Positions 1 to 10,166 of a DNA stretch of 64,000 nt are shown piece after piece. This DNA comes from DASYQD01 sp963846495 (GTDB lineage: Bacteria > Acidobacteriota > Thermoanaerobaculia > Multivoradales > JAIOJS01), in contig CAWJWP010000013.1 of NCBI GenBank assembly GCA_963846495.1, forward strand, positions 682,001-746,000, read 5' to 3'. The notes below the pieces were generated by a model, which was given only the letters and a program-made list of their open reading frames with translations, made no database searches and had not been told where the DNA came from. Position 1 is the first letter of the stretch, and each line of letters begins with the position of its first letter. The position numbers and the translations under genes were made by a program.

Positions 1-713
1 CCGACGTCGCCCGCCCAGCAGCAGATGCGCGCCGACATGCCGTTGAGCCGCACGTGCTGGCCGGCGAGCAGCGCGGCGGCGACGTCGACGTCGAAAGCGG
101 CGGCGCGCCGCGCGCCGAGCGCCACCGCAGCGATGGCGAGGATGCCGCTGCCGGTCCCCACGTCGAGCACGGTGGCGCCGGCGAACGGCAGCCCTTCGAG
201 CAGGCGCAACGCCAGGCGCGTCGACGCGTGGCTGCCGGTGCCGAAGGCGCTGCGCGCCGGGACGCGCAGCAGAGTGCGGCCGGCGGGTATTCCGGGAGCG
301 GTGTCGGGGACGTGGCGATCCATGCCGCGGAAGCGGCTGGAGAACGGCGGGATCCGCGACGAGGTCGATTTGCGAATCGAGGCCAACGCGCGCGCAACGG
401 CGATCTCCGCAGCGGAGGGCTCGCGCGGGTCCACCCACAGCAGGTAGCCGATCGCGAGCGGCTGCGCCGCGGCGCGGTAGCCGGCCATCCAGTCCTCCGC
501 CGGCAGCGTCGACTCCTCGATCAGCTGCGCGCCGGCCGGCAAAGCGTCGAGCGCGTCGGCGGCCGGCGGGAAATAGGCGACCAATCGCTGCGAGCCGCCG
601 TCGCCCGGGAGCTCCTCGATGCCCAGCGTCCCTGCCTCGGCGAGCGCGGCGATCAGCAGCTCGGCAGCATCGGCCGGGACCTCGAAGACACGCTTGACGA
701 AAGACGTCGCCAC
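1..713 (-). CDS. prmA: Ribosomal protein L11 methyltransferase PrmA, partial (C-terminus outside window)
   Basis: SAM-dependent enzyme that methylates lysines of ribosomal protein L11. The 237 visible residues cover the N-terminal substrate domain and the start of the Rossmann domain. The family signature FGTGSHASTR lies at about residues 157-166 and the SAM loop DVGTGSG at about 184-190. The start is GTG at 713: an in-frame TGA lies about ten codons upstream, with no other start codon between. No Shine-Dalgarno (SD) sequence is visible because a palindromic repeat directly abuts the start. It follows dnaJ, a common bacterial gene order. The 3' end lies beyond position 1. Confidence 0.93.
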   Translation of the reverse strand, partial: MATSFVKRVFEVPADAAELLIAALAEAGTLGIEELPGDGGSQRLVAYFPPAADALDALPAGAQLIEESTLPAEDWMAGYRAAAQPLAIGYLLWVDPREPSAAEIAVARALASIRKSTSSRIPPFSSRFRGMDRHVPDTAPGIPAGRTLLRVPARSAFGTGSHASTRLALRLLEGLPFAGATVLDVGTGSGILAIAAVALGARRAAAFDVDVAAALLAGQHVRLNGMSARICCWAGDV

Positions 714-782
714 GTAGGGTGCGCTCTGCGCACCATCGGATCACCTACGTCGCCGTCAGACGGTGCGCAGAGCGCACCCTAC
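714..782. repeat. Palindromic REP/MITE-like element, copy 1
   Basis: Perfect inverted repeat with 21-nt arms (714-734 and 762-782) around a 27-nt spacer. The arm core is GGTGCGCAGAGCGCACC flanked by CCTAC/GTAGG. The same arm recurs at 27872-27922. The element fills most of the prmA-dnaJ gap, and its left edge touches the prmA start codon. The transcript could fold into a strong hairpin. Confidence 0.85.
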
Positions 783-808
783 CAGGCTCGACAGCGCCGA
801 ATCCGCGC

Positions 809-1933
809 TCAGCCGAACAGGTCGCGCACCCGTTCCTTGACGCCGCGCCGCTCGCGCACCGCTTTGCCTTGCAGCTCAGCCAGCCGCTTGAGGAGCTCGC
901 GCTCTTCTTCCGAGACCTCGCCCGGCGACGGCACTTGCAGGCGCACGACGACGTGGTGGTCGCCCTTGCCGCGGCCGTCGAGGCGCGCCACGCCTTGGCC
1001 GGCGAGGCGGAACTGCTCGCCTGGCTGGGTGGCGGCCGGGATGTCGAGCGGCACCGGACCGTGCACCGTCTCGACGTCGACGACGGCGCCGAGCACGAGC
1101 TGCGGGTAGGCGACCTCGAGCTCCGAGATGACGTGCGGCCCCTCGCGGCGGAAGCGCGGGTGGTCTTCGACGCGCAGCATGACGTAGAGGTCGCCGGTCG
1201 GCCCGCCGTCGAGCCCGTGCTCCCCTTCACCGCTGAGCCGCAGCCGGGCGCCTTCCTCGACGCCGGCGGGGATCGTCACCTCGAGCGTGCGCTCCTTCTC
1301 CACCCGGCGGCGCCCGCGGCAGTGCTTGCAGGGGTCGCTGATGATGGTGCCGCGTCCCTGGCACTGCGGGCAGGTGCGCGCAACGGTCAGAAAGCCCTGA
1401 GAGAAGCGCACCTGGCCGGCGCCGCCGCAGGCGTTGCAGGTCTGCGGCGCGCTGCCTTCCGCGCTGCCGCTGCCCTTGCACTCCTCGCAGGCCTCGAGGC
1501 GCGGCACCCGCAGCGTCTGGTTGGTGCCGAAGGCCGCCTCCTCGAACGTCAGCTCGAGGTCGTAGCGCAGGTCGGCGCCGGGTGTGCCGCGCCGCCCGCG
1601 CCGGCGGCCGCCGCCGAGCACGTCGCCGAAGCCGAAGAGTCCGCCCAGGATGTCGGCGAAGTCGCCGAAGGTCTGCGGGTCGAAGCCGGAGAAGCCCCCC
1701 TGCGCTCCCAGCCCGCCGTGACCGAAGCGGTCGTAGCGCGCCCGCTTGTCGGCGTCGGAGAGCACCGAGTAGGCCTCGGCCGCCTCCTTGAAGCGATCCT
1801 CGGCCGTGGCGTCGCCAGGGTTCTTGTCGGGGTGGTACTGCGCCGCGAGCTTGCGGTACGCCTTCTTGATGTCGGCGGCGGCGGCCGTCCGCTCGACGCC
1901 GAGGACTTCGTAGTAGTCGCGCTTGCTGGCCAT
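809..1933 (-). CDS. dnaJ: Chaperone DnaJ
   Basis: Hsp40 co-chaperone that delivers unfolded clients to DnaK and stimulates its ATPase. The 374 residues show a J domain with HPD at residues 34-36, a Gly/Phe-rich linker at about 70-110, four CxxCxGx(G/R) zinc motifs at about 149-207 and the C-terminal substrate domain. The last zinc motif reads CKHCRGRR, with Arg in place of the final Gly. I chose ATG 1933 because MASKRDYYEVLGV matches the usual N-terminus; ATG 1945, four codons earlier, is also open. It lies about 20 nt after the dnaK stop, in the heat-shock operon. Confidence 0.97.
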   Translation of the reverse strand: MASKRDYYEVLGVERTAAAADIKKAYRKLAAQYHPDKNPGDATAEDRFKEAAEAYSVLSDADKRARYDRFGHGGLGAQGGFSGFDPQTFGDFADILGGLFGFGDVLGGGRRRGRRGTPGADLRYDLELTFEEAAFGTNQTLRVPRLEACEECKGSGSAEGSAPQTCNACGGAGQVRFSQGFLTVARTCPQCQGRGTIISDPCKHCRGRRRVEKERTLEVTIPAGVEEGARLRLSGEGEHGLDGGPTGDLYVMLRVEDHPRFRREGPHVISELEVAYPQLVLGAVVDVETVHGPVPLDIPAATQPGEQFRLAGQGVARLDGRGKGDHHVVVRLQVPSPGEVSEEERELLKRLAELQGKAVRERRGVKERVRDLFG

Positions 1934-1953
1934 GGTAGGTGACATCTACGCGC

Positions 1954-3842
<1,889 letters not shown>

Positions 3843-3846
<4 letters not shown>

Positions 3847-4523
3847 CGCTCCCACTTCTCGGCCGGCATCGCCACCCTCACCAGCGCCGGCCGCAGCAGC
3901 TTGCCGTGGATGGTGTAGCCGCGCTGCAGCTCGTCGACGACGGTAGGGGTCTCCACCGTCGCGTCGTCGACCCGCGCCACCGCTTCGTGCACCGCGGGGT
4001 CGAACGGCTCGCCCAACGCCGGCACCTCGGCCACCCCGCGCTGCCGCAGCAGCTCCGTGAACTGGCGCAGGGTCAGCTCGACGCCGACCTTGAGGTCGTC
4101 CACGGTGCCGCCGGCTGCGAGGGCTCGCTGCAGATTGTCTACGACCGGCAGCAGGTCGCGCAAGACGTCGCCGGCGGCGTAGCGCCGCAGGTCCTCGCGC
4201 TCGCGGTCGGAGCGGCGGCGGTAGTTCTCGAAGTCGGCGAGGGTGCGGATGGAGCGGTCGCGCAGGTCGGCGATCTCCTGCTGCAGCTCGGCGACGGCGG
4301 CGTCGGTCGACGGCTCCTCGCCGGGAATGATGTCGACGCCAGTCGCGCGGCCGCTTCCGGTCGCGCCGGCGGGTGGGTCGGCGTCGGCCTCGCGGCCCTG
4401 CACCGCTTCCAGCGCCTCGCGGGTGAGGGCTTCGACGTCGGCGTCCGCGGTCTCCTCGAGGTCGAGGACGTAGGCGTCGTCGTCGTGGCTATCGCCGTTG
4501 TGCTGCTTGTCGTTGTCGGCCAT
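3843..4523 (-). CDS. grpE: Nucleotide exchange factor GrpE
   Basis: GrpE releases ADP from DnaK and works as a dimer. The 226-residue product has an acidic, low-complexity N-terminus of about 75 residues. A long helix follows (LQQEIADLRDRSIRTLADFE, then NYRRRSDRERED), and the C-terminal beta domain ends in RGYTIHGKLLRPALVRVA, matching the family consensus for this segment. It starts at ATG 4523, 9 nt after the hrcA stop, and its stop overlaps the dnaK GTG start, consistent with translational coupling inside the heat-shock operon. Confidence 0.96.
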
Positions 4524-4532
4524 GCGGTTGCT

Positions 4533-5585
4533 TCACCCCTCGAACGTCTTCGCCAGCGCCTCGCTCAGGGTGTCGGCGAGGTACTCGACGAGCGGAATCA
4601 CCTTGTCGTACTCCATGCGGGACGGGCCGAGGATACCCAAGCTGCCGAGCGTCCGCTCGCCGGCGTGGTAGGGCGCCGCCACGAGGCTGAAGTCGAGCTC
4701 GGAGGTGAGCTCGCTGTCGTCGCCGATCCAGGCCCGCACGCCGCCGCCCAAGAGGCACTGGTTGAGCAGGCGCACGAGGCGCGCCTTGTCGTGGAAGGCC
4801 TCGAACAGGCGACGCACCCGCGACAGGTCGGCGAGCTCGGGCTGGGTGAGGAGCTCGGCGGTGCCGTCCATGAGCAGCTCGGGACCGCCGGGCGAGAGAC
4901 TCTTCTTCGCCAGCGCGATCGACAAGCCCATCAGGCGGTCGACCTGCGCCCGCTCGTCGTCCATCGCCAGCAGCAGGCGGTCGCGGATGTCGCCCAGGGT
5001 GAGGCCGCCGAAGCTCTCGGTCAGGTAGTTGCCGGCGCGGACCAGCTCCTCGCGCGAGACCGGCTCCTCCACCTCGACCAGCTTGCTGTCGATGAAGCCG
5101 CTCGAGGAGACGAGGACGCAGAGCACGCGGCGACCGGAGACCGGCACGAACTCGACGGTCTTGAGGACGGTGTCGGCGAGGGCCGGGATGAGCACCACGC
5201 CCACTTGATGGGTGAGCTCGGAGAGCAGCTGCGAGACCGCCGCCATCCGCTCGTCGGCGTCGCCGGCGGCGTCGAGGTGGCTGTCGATGTAGCGCCGCTC
5301 CTTCACCGGCACCGAGCGCTGGCGCATCAGCGTCTCGATGTAGAAGTGGTAGCCGGCGGGAGTGGGCACGCGGCCGGCCGAGGTGTGCGGCTGGCGCAGG
5401 TAGCCCTTCTCTTCCAGGTCGGCCATGATGTTGCGGATGCTCGCCGAGGAGAGGCCGTGCCGCTCCTGCTTCGCCACCGCCCGCGAGGAGACCGGGTCGC
5501 CGGCGGAGATGAAGGTATAGATGACGTCGCGCAGGATCTCGCGATCGCGCGGGGTGAGCGGAGCGGCGGGGCGGAGGGCGCGCAT
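4533..5585 (-). CDS. hrcA: Heat-inducible transcription repressor HrcA
   Basis: Repressor that binds CIRCE operators and silences class I heat-shock genes until GroEL becomes limiting. The 350 residues begin with a winged-helix domain (LTPRDREILRDVIYTF, then SSRAVAK and SSASIRNIMADLEEKGYL). The HrcA dimerisation/GAF-like domain follows, ending in GILGPSRMEYDKVIPLVEYL. ATG 5585 is the start; the longer reading from GTG 5612 would begin inside the CIRCE operator and is unlikely. It is the first gene of hrcA-grpE-dnaK-dnaJ-prmA and is probably self-regulated through the adjacent operator. Confidence 0.97.
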   Translation of the reverse strand: MRALRPAAPLTPRDREILRDVIYTFISAGDPVSSRAVAKQERHGLSSASIRNIMADLEEKGYLRQPHTSAGRVPTPAGYHFYIETLMRQRSVPVKERRYIDSHLDAAGDADERMAAVSQLLSELTHQVGVVLIPALADTVLKTVEFVPVSGRRVLCVLVSSSGFIDSKLVEVEEPVSREELVRAGNYLTESFGGLTLGDIRDRLLLAMDDERAQVDRLMGLSIALAKKSLSPGGPELLMDGTAELLTQPELADLSRVRRLFEAFHDKARLVRLLNQCLLGGGVRAWIGDDSELTSELDFSLVAAPYHAGERTLGSLGILGPSRMEYDKVIPLVEYLADTLSEALAKTFEG

Positions 5586-5605
5586 GGTTCGGGCTGGCGG
5601 TGGGG

Positions 5606-5632
5606 TTAGCACTCACGTTGAGCGAGTGCCAA
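5606..5632 (-). promoter_or_regulatory. CIRCE operator with overlapping promoter
   Basis: The inverted repeat TTAGCACTC-N9-GAGTGCCAA differs from the CIRCE consensus by one base in one arm. It lies 20 nt before the hrcA ATG. On the minus strand a TATCCT box (5636-5641) would place the transcription start inside the operator, so HrcA binding would block initiation. This sets the five-gene minus-strand operon under HrcA control. Confidence 0.93.
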
Positions 5633-5684
5633 GCAAGGATAGCCCAACCGACGAGTGCGAGGCGGATGAGCGCGAGGCCAACTC

Positions 5685-6599
5685 GTGAGCGAGCAGCCGC
5701 TCGCCGGGCTGCGGCTGAGCCTGGTCGGCCCCGGCAAGGTGGGGAGCAGCCTCGCGCGCTGGCTGCTCGCCGCGGGCGCGCAGATGAGCGCGGTCGTGCG
5801 GCGCGGCGGTCGAAAGCTGCCGCGCTGGGCCGCCGCAGCGGGGGCGCGCGCGGTCGGGCTCGACGAGCTCGAAAGCGCCGGCGACGACTTGCTGCTGCTG
5901 GCGGTGCCCGACGGCGCGCTCGCGGCTGTCGCCGCGCGTCTGGCCGCGCGGCCGCAGGCGCCCGTGGCGCTCCACGTCTCGGGCCTGCAGACAGCCGAAG
6001 CGCTGGCGCCGCTCCGCGCCGGCGGGACGGCGGTCGGCGGCTGGCACCCGCTGCGCTCGTTCCCGCGTCCGCTCCCTTCGCCGGCGCTGGCGCACAAGAC
6101 GTTCTTCGCCGTCCAGGGCGATGCGCCGGCAAGCGAGCTGGCGACGCGGCTGGCGCTCGCGCTCGGGGCACCGCACGCCGAGGTCCCCGCGACGGCGCGC
6201 GCTCTCTATCACTTGGCCGCGACCTGGACCGCCGGCGGCACGGTGACGTTGCTCGGCGCCGCCGTCGACCTCCACCGGCACGCCGGCGTGTCCCCGGCCG
6301 CCGCGCCGGGTCTCGCCGAGCTCGGCCGCGGCGCGCTGGCGCTCGCCGATCCAGCCTCTCCGGTGGCGACGTTGAGCGGGCCGGTGGCGCGCGGCGAAGC
6401 CAGCTATCTGGAGCAACTGGCGGCGCTCCGCGAGGCCTTTCCCGTCCTCCATCCGCTGGCTGTCCTCGTTGGACTCGAGGCCCTGCGCCAGCTCGCCGAA
6501 CGAGGCCCGCTCAATCCGGCGCAAGCGGCTCTGCGTACAGCATTAGGCGCGATTTGCGAGCGGCGCGATTTTCTTGACCCCCTCCGGGGCCAGGTGTAA
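5685..6599 (+). CDS. Rossmann-like and DUF2520 domain protein
   Basis: Predicted NAD(P)-binding protein of 304 residues. The N-terminal glycine-rich loop LVGPGKVGSSLARWL (about residues 12-26) and the strands that follow form a Rossmann fold like that of F420/NADP oxidoreductases. GGWHPLRSF and the helical C-terminal half fit the DUF2520 family, whose substrate is unknown. The start is GTG 5685 after a GAGG-like site. It is transcribed divergently from hrcA and ends 36 nt before the MglA-like gene. No reaction is assigned. Confidence 0.8.
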   Translation: MSEQPLAGLRLSLVGPGKVGSSLARWLLAAGAQMSAVVRRGGRKLPRWAAAAGARAVGLDELESAGDDLLLLAVPDGALAAVAARLAARPQAPVALHVSGLQTAEALAPLRAGGTAVGGWHPLRSFPRPLPSPALAHKTFFAVQGDAPASELATRLALALGAPHAEVPATARALYHLAATWTAGGTVTLLGAAVDLHRHAGVSPAAAPGLAELGRGALALADPASPVATLSGPVARGEASYLEQLAALREAFPVLHPLAVLVGLEALRQLAERGPLNPAQAALRTALGAICERRDFLDPLRGQV

Positions 6600-6635
6600 T
6601 CTCCTAGATCCACCCGAGCCGAGGCTCGAGGCCGC

Positions 6636-7903
6636 ATGGTCTTCTTCAATTACAGCACCATGCAGATGGCTGCGAAGGTCGTGTACTACGGCCCCGGTCT
6701 CTGCGGCAAGACCACCAACCTCCAATACATCTACTCGCGCACCGCTAAGGAATCCCGCGGCGAGATGGTCTCGCTGGAGACCGAGACCGACCGCACGCTC
6801 TTCTTCGATCTCCTCCCCATCGACGTCGGCTCGATCGCCGGCTTCGCCACCCGCGTCCAGCTCTACACCGTTCCCGGCCAGGTCTTCTACAACACGACGC
6901 GCAAACTGGTGCTCAAAGGGGTCGACGGCGTCGTCTTCGTCGCCGACTCGCAGCGCCCGACCCTGCAGGCCAACATCGACTCCTTCCGCAACCTGGAAGA
7001 GAACATCCAGGAGATGGGACTGTCGATGGAGACCGTGCCGCTCGTGCTGCAGTACAACAAGCGCGATCTGCACGACATCGCCTCGGTCGAGGAGCTCAAC
7101 CAGGCGCTCAACCGCGGCAACTGGCCCTTCTTCGAGGCTTCCGCGCTCACCGGCACGGGGGTCTTCGAGACGCTCAAGGGCATCTCGAAGCTGACGCTCC
7201 TGTCGCTCAAGAAGCGGCTGTCGAAGGATGCGCCACGCCCTGGTGTCGTGACTCGCCCGACGGCTCCCGTTGCGCGGCCGGCGCCGCAGCCTCAGCCGCA
7301 CCCCGAGCCGGCGGCCGTGGGCAGCGGTGCGGGACGCGGTGCGAGCGGCGTGCACACGCCGGCAGCTGCAGCGGCCGGGCGGCGGCTCCGGCGCCAGCTG
7401 CGCCGGCACCGGCGCCGGTCGTGCCGCAGGCGCCGCCGCCCGCGGCGATGCCGAGCCGCCCCGCGGCAGCGCCGAGCCGTCCGGCGGCAGCGGCTTCGGT
7501 GGCTGCGGCGCCGCGGCCCGCAGCACCCAAGGCAAAGACGCAGAGCGACGTCCTCGCCGAGCTCGAGAAGATCCGCCGTCAGGCCTTGCGGCCGGCGGGG
7601 GCGGCCGTCGCTCCCCCCCACGTGGCCCCGGCATCGTCGCCGCCTGCGGTCGCGCCGACGCTGGCGCCGGCTGCCGCGGCGGCGGCGGTCAACGGCAAGC
7701 ACGAGATCAACCGCGAGATCCAGCTCACCCTGAAGAAGGGCGACTTCGAGCGCGCCAAGCGCTTCCTACTTACCTTGCAGGTCGAAGATGGCCAGCACCA
7801 GGTGATGGAAGCCGTGCGCGACTTCCAGGTCGACATCGGCAGCGTGCCGCACCACCAGAAAGTGGTGCTCCGCCTCAACATCGCGCTGCGCACCAAAGAG
7901 TAG
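6636..7903 (+). CDS. MglA-type small GTPase with C-terminal extension (frame break in linker)
   Basis: Ras-like GTPase of the MglA family, which sets cell polarity and motility in myxobacteria and relatives. The P-loop GPGLCGKTTN lies at about residues 18-27, TVPGQ marks the G3 region, and NKRD (G4) and SAL (G5) follow. The roughly 195-residue GTPase is intact. After it comes a Pro/Ala-rich linker, where the frame must shift once between about 7340 and 7400. A conserved-looking domain of about 70 residues then follows, from KHEINREIQLTLKKGDFERA to the end at 7903. Without the shift the linker turns into an implausible Arg run. MglB is not in the window. Confidence 0.85.
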
Positions 7904-7922
7904 GCGGGCTCCCACGCCCGCC
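7903..7922 (+). terminator. Possible terminator hairpin after the MglA-like gene
   Basis: GGCGGGC and GCCCGCC (7903-7909 and 7916-7922) form a 7-bp stem with a 6-nt loop that begins at the last base of the stop codon. There is no T-tract, so the role in termination is uncertain. Confidence 0.35.
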
Positions 7923-8044
7923 AGTCGTGTCGTCGCCGCCGGCGACGCTGCGGGCTGACAGTGGCGCTGGTTTCCTCTCGCCACGACGCGGGCTCCAAAG
8001 GAGCAGCGGCGGTCGCCACCCCGCCGCCAAGGAGGCTATCGACC

Positions 8045-9136
8045 ATGCGCGCCCATCGCCCACTCCGCTGTCTCGGCGCCTTCCTCCCCGTCCTCGCCCT
8101 GCTCGTCTGCGGCCCCGCGGCCGGCAGCTCTTGGGGCTGGCCCGGCGGCGCTGCCCGCCTCGACGTCGCCGGCGGCTCGCTCGAAGTGACGCTTCGTCCC
8201 GACCGCGGCCCCGCCCTGCGCCTGATCTCCGAGGGGCAGAGCCGCTGGGTCTTCGACGGCCCCACCAGCAACCTCGTCGGCGGCTCCTACTCGATCCTGC
8301 TGCGCAACCGCACCAGCGAACGGCTGAAGGTCGTCATCGGCGTCGACGGCCTCAACGTCTACGGCCGCGAGGTGGTGGCTGGCAGCTCGTCCGAGGACGT
8401 CGGCTCGATCCTCGCGCCGTGGAGCGACCGCACGCTTCCCGGCTGGCAGCTCGACGACGCGCGGGCGCAGCGCTTCCTCTGGAGCCCGCCGGAGTGGAGC
8501 GAAGGCGAAGGTCGCACCGACTCGCAGATCGGCCTCGTCACCGTGCAGGTCTACCGCGAGTGGCAGGAGCCGTCGTGGCAGTACCACCGTCGCCCCGAGC
8601 GCGACGGCAGCAGCGGCTCCGCGGCGCCGCGCGAAGCGCCGGCATCTGAGCCGGCGCCGGCCACCGGCAGCGAGTCCGCCGGCGCCGAGAAGCGGCGCGG
8701 CGACGACGAAGCCGCCCCCGGGCTGCACGCGCACCGCCGCGCCCCCATCGGCACCGCTTCGGGCGACGACGTCGACAACTGGGTGCGCACGGTGCGCTTC
8801 GTCGCCGCCACCGCCTTCCCCGAGAGCTGGGCCGTCATCGACTACGGCCGCGCCCGCTACGCCGGACCGCCGCCGCGGCCGCGCTGGGAAGACGACCTCC
8901 TCGGCCTCGACGTCGCCCCCGACGCCGACGGCACCCGCATCGTCGCCGTCGCCCGCGGCTCCGCCGCCGACCGCGCCGGCCTCGAGCCCTACGACGTCAT
9001 CGTCCGCATCGACACCGTCCCGGTTCCCAGCCCCACGGCGACCCGCCGCATCCTGCGCAGCAAGCAGCCCGGCGAGTACGCCTTCCTGCGCGTGCGCCGA
9101 GGCCCGCACGAGCTGGCGGTGAAGATCCGGACGTAG
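8045..9136 (+). CDS. Secreted PDZ-domain protein
   Basis: Exported 363-residue protein with a signal peptide at about residues 1-25 (CLGAFLPVLALLVCGPAAGS). A beta-rich region of about 170 residues follows that I do not recognise, then a Ser/Ala/Glu-rich linker. The C-terminal PDZ domain (about 290-363) reads GTRIVAVARGSAADRAGLEPYD. The start at ATG 8045 is fixed by a strong AAGGAGG at 8029-8035. No protease triad is visible, so it is probably a binding or scaffold protein of the envelope. It stands alone between the GTPase and nrdR. Confidence 0.75.
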   Translation: MRAHRPLRCLGAFLPVLALLVCGPAAGSSWGWPGGAARLDVAGGSLEVTLRPDRGPALRLISEGQSRWVFDGPTSNLVGGSYSILLRNRTSERLKVVIGVDGLNVYGREVVAGSSSEDVGSILAPWSDRTLPGWQLDDARAQRFLWSPPEWSEGEGRTDSQIGLVTVQVYREWQEPSWQYHRRPERDGSSGSAAPREAPASEPAPATGSESAGAEKRRGDDEAAPGLHAHRRAPIGTASGDDVDNWVRTVRFVAATAFPESWAVIDYGRARYAGPPPRPRWEDDLLGLDVAPDADGTRIVAVARGSAADRAGLEPYDVIVRIDTVPVPSPTATRRILRSKQPGEYAFLRVRRGPHELAVKIRT

Positions 9137-9211
9137 GAGGGCGGGACTCGCGCCGCGCCTCGCGCGACCGTCTCGCAGCTGCCGTCACGCGAGCGTGCTG
9201 CCGCGCTGCGA

Positions 9212-9217
9212 TACGCT
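9212..9217 (+). promoter_or_regulatory. -10 box (TACGCT) of nrdR, leaderless arrangement
   Basis: TACGCT ends 7 nt before the nrdR ATG, so transcription would start at or next to the start codon. No SD sequence precedes the ATG. It is one of a set of such sites in this window. Confidence 0.5.
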
Positions 9218-9224
9218 CTCGGCG

Positions 9225-9698
9225 ATGCGCTGTCCTTTTTGCGACGCCAATCGCGACCGGGTGGTCGACTCGCGGGAGAGCCGTGACGGCGCGGTGATCC
9301 GGCGGCGGCGCGAGTGCCTGGAGTGCGGACGCCGCTTCACCTCCTACGAGCAGATCGAGGAGGTGCAGCATATGGTGGTCAAGCAAGACGGCCGGCGCGA
9401 GGAGTTCTCGCGCAAGAAGCTGCTCGAGGGCCTGGTCACCGCCGCGCGCAAGCGGCCGATCTCGACGCGCCAGCTGGAAGACATCGTCGACGCCACCGAG
9501 AGCCTCCTCCACCAGCGCGAAGACCGCGAGATCAGCACCCAGGACATCGGCGCCTTCGTGATGGACCGCCTGAAGACGCTCGACCAGGTTGCCTACGTCC
9601 GCTTCGCCTCGGTCTATCGCCGCTTCGACGACATCGAGGCCTTCCAGCAGGTGCTCAAGAACCTCATCCAACCGGGCGGCCGCGCCGCCGAGGGCTGA
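9225..9698 (+). CDS. nrdR: Transcriptional repressor NrdR
   Basis: ATP/dATP-sensing repressor of ribonucleotide reductase genes. The 157 residues begin with the zinc ribbon MRCPFC, followed by CLECGRRFTSYE. The ATP-cone follows, starting VVKQDGRREEFSRKKL. ATG 9225 gives the canonical N-terminus; the longer reading adds ten unrelated residues. A -10-like TACGCT 7 nt upstream suggests a leaderless mRNA. It leads a tight operon with an Hsp20 gene, lon and thiL. Confidence 0.96.
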   Translation: MRCPFCDANRDRVVDSRESRDGAVIRRRRECLECGRRFTSYEQIEEVQHMVVKQDGRREEFSRKKLLEGLVTAARKRPISTRQLEDIVDATESLLHQREDREISTQDIGAFVMDRLKTLDQVAYVRFASVYRRFDDIEAFQQVLKNLIQPGGRAAEG

Positions 9699-9701
9699 GC
9701 C

Positions 9702-10166
9702 GTGCCCGCCAAGCCCAGCCGGCGCTACTCGGGCGTGGTGGTGATCTCGCAGCTGCGCGCCGAGCTCGACCGGCTCATCCAGGAGGTGCTCGCCGCCACC
9801 GAGACCTCGGGCCGCGGCGGCTGGGCGCCGGCCATCGACGTCGTCGACCTCGGCCACGCACTGCTCGTGCAGGTCGAGGTCGCGGGCGTCGCCCCCGCCG
9901 ATCTGCGCGTCGAGATCGAGGGCACGACGGTGCGCGTCCACGGCCGTCGGCGCCTCACCTTTCCCAAGCCGGGCCGCATCCGCTTCCACTGCCTGGAGCG
10001 GCAGGAAGGCAGCTTCGTGCGGCAGGTCGACATCTTCGAGCCGGTCAACTTCGCACGCGCTTCGGCACGGCTCGAGCGCGGTCTGCTCTGCGTCGAGCTG
10101 CCGCGGGTCGAGGACCGCCGCCGCCGCCACTTCGACCTCACGATCGAGGAGACGCCGGAGGAATGA
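9702..10166 (+). CDS. Small heat-shock protein (Hsp20/alpha-crystallin family)
   Basis: Holdase chaperone of 154 residues. The alpha-crystallin beta-sandwich occupies about residues 45-140: WAPAIDVVDLGHALLVQVEVAGV, read in two parts, then VEIEGTTVRVHGRR. The usual GxL motif near the C-terminal edge reads ERGLLCVELPR. The start is GTG 9702, 3 nt after nrdR. The stop overlaps the lon start (ATGA), so the two proteostasis genes are translationally coupled. Confidence 0.85.
   Translation: MPAKPSRRYSGVVVISQLRAELDRLIQEVLAATETSGRGGWAPAIDVVDLGHALLVQVEVAGVAPADLRVEIEGTTVRVHGRRRLTFPKPGRIRFHCLERQEGSFVRQVDIFEPVNFARASARLERGLLCVELPRVEDRRRRHFDLTIEETPEE

Noticed and set aside
5585..5612. GTG 5612 as the hrcA start
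   Set aside because: It lies inside the CIRCE operator and adds residues not found in HrcA; ATG 5585 gives the family N-terminus.
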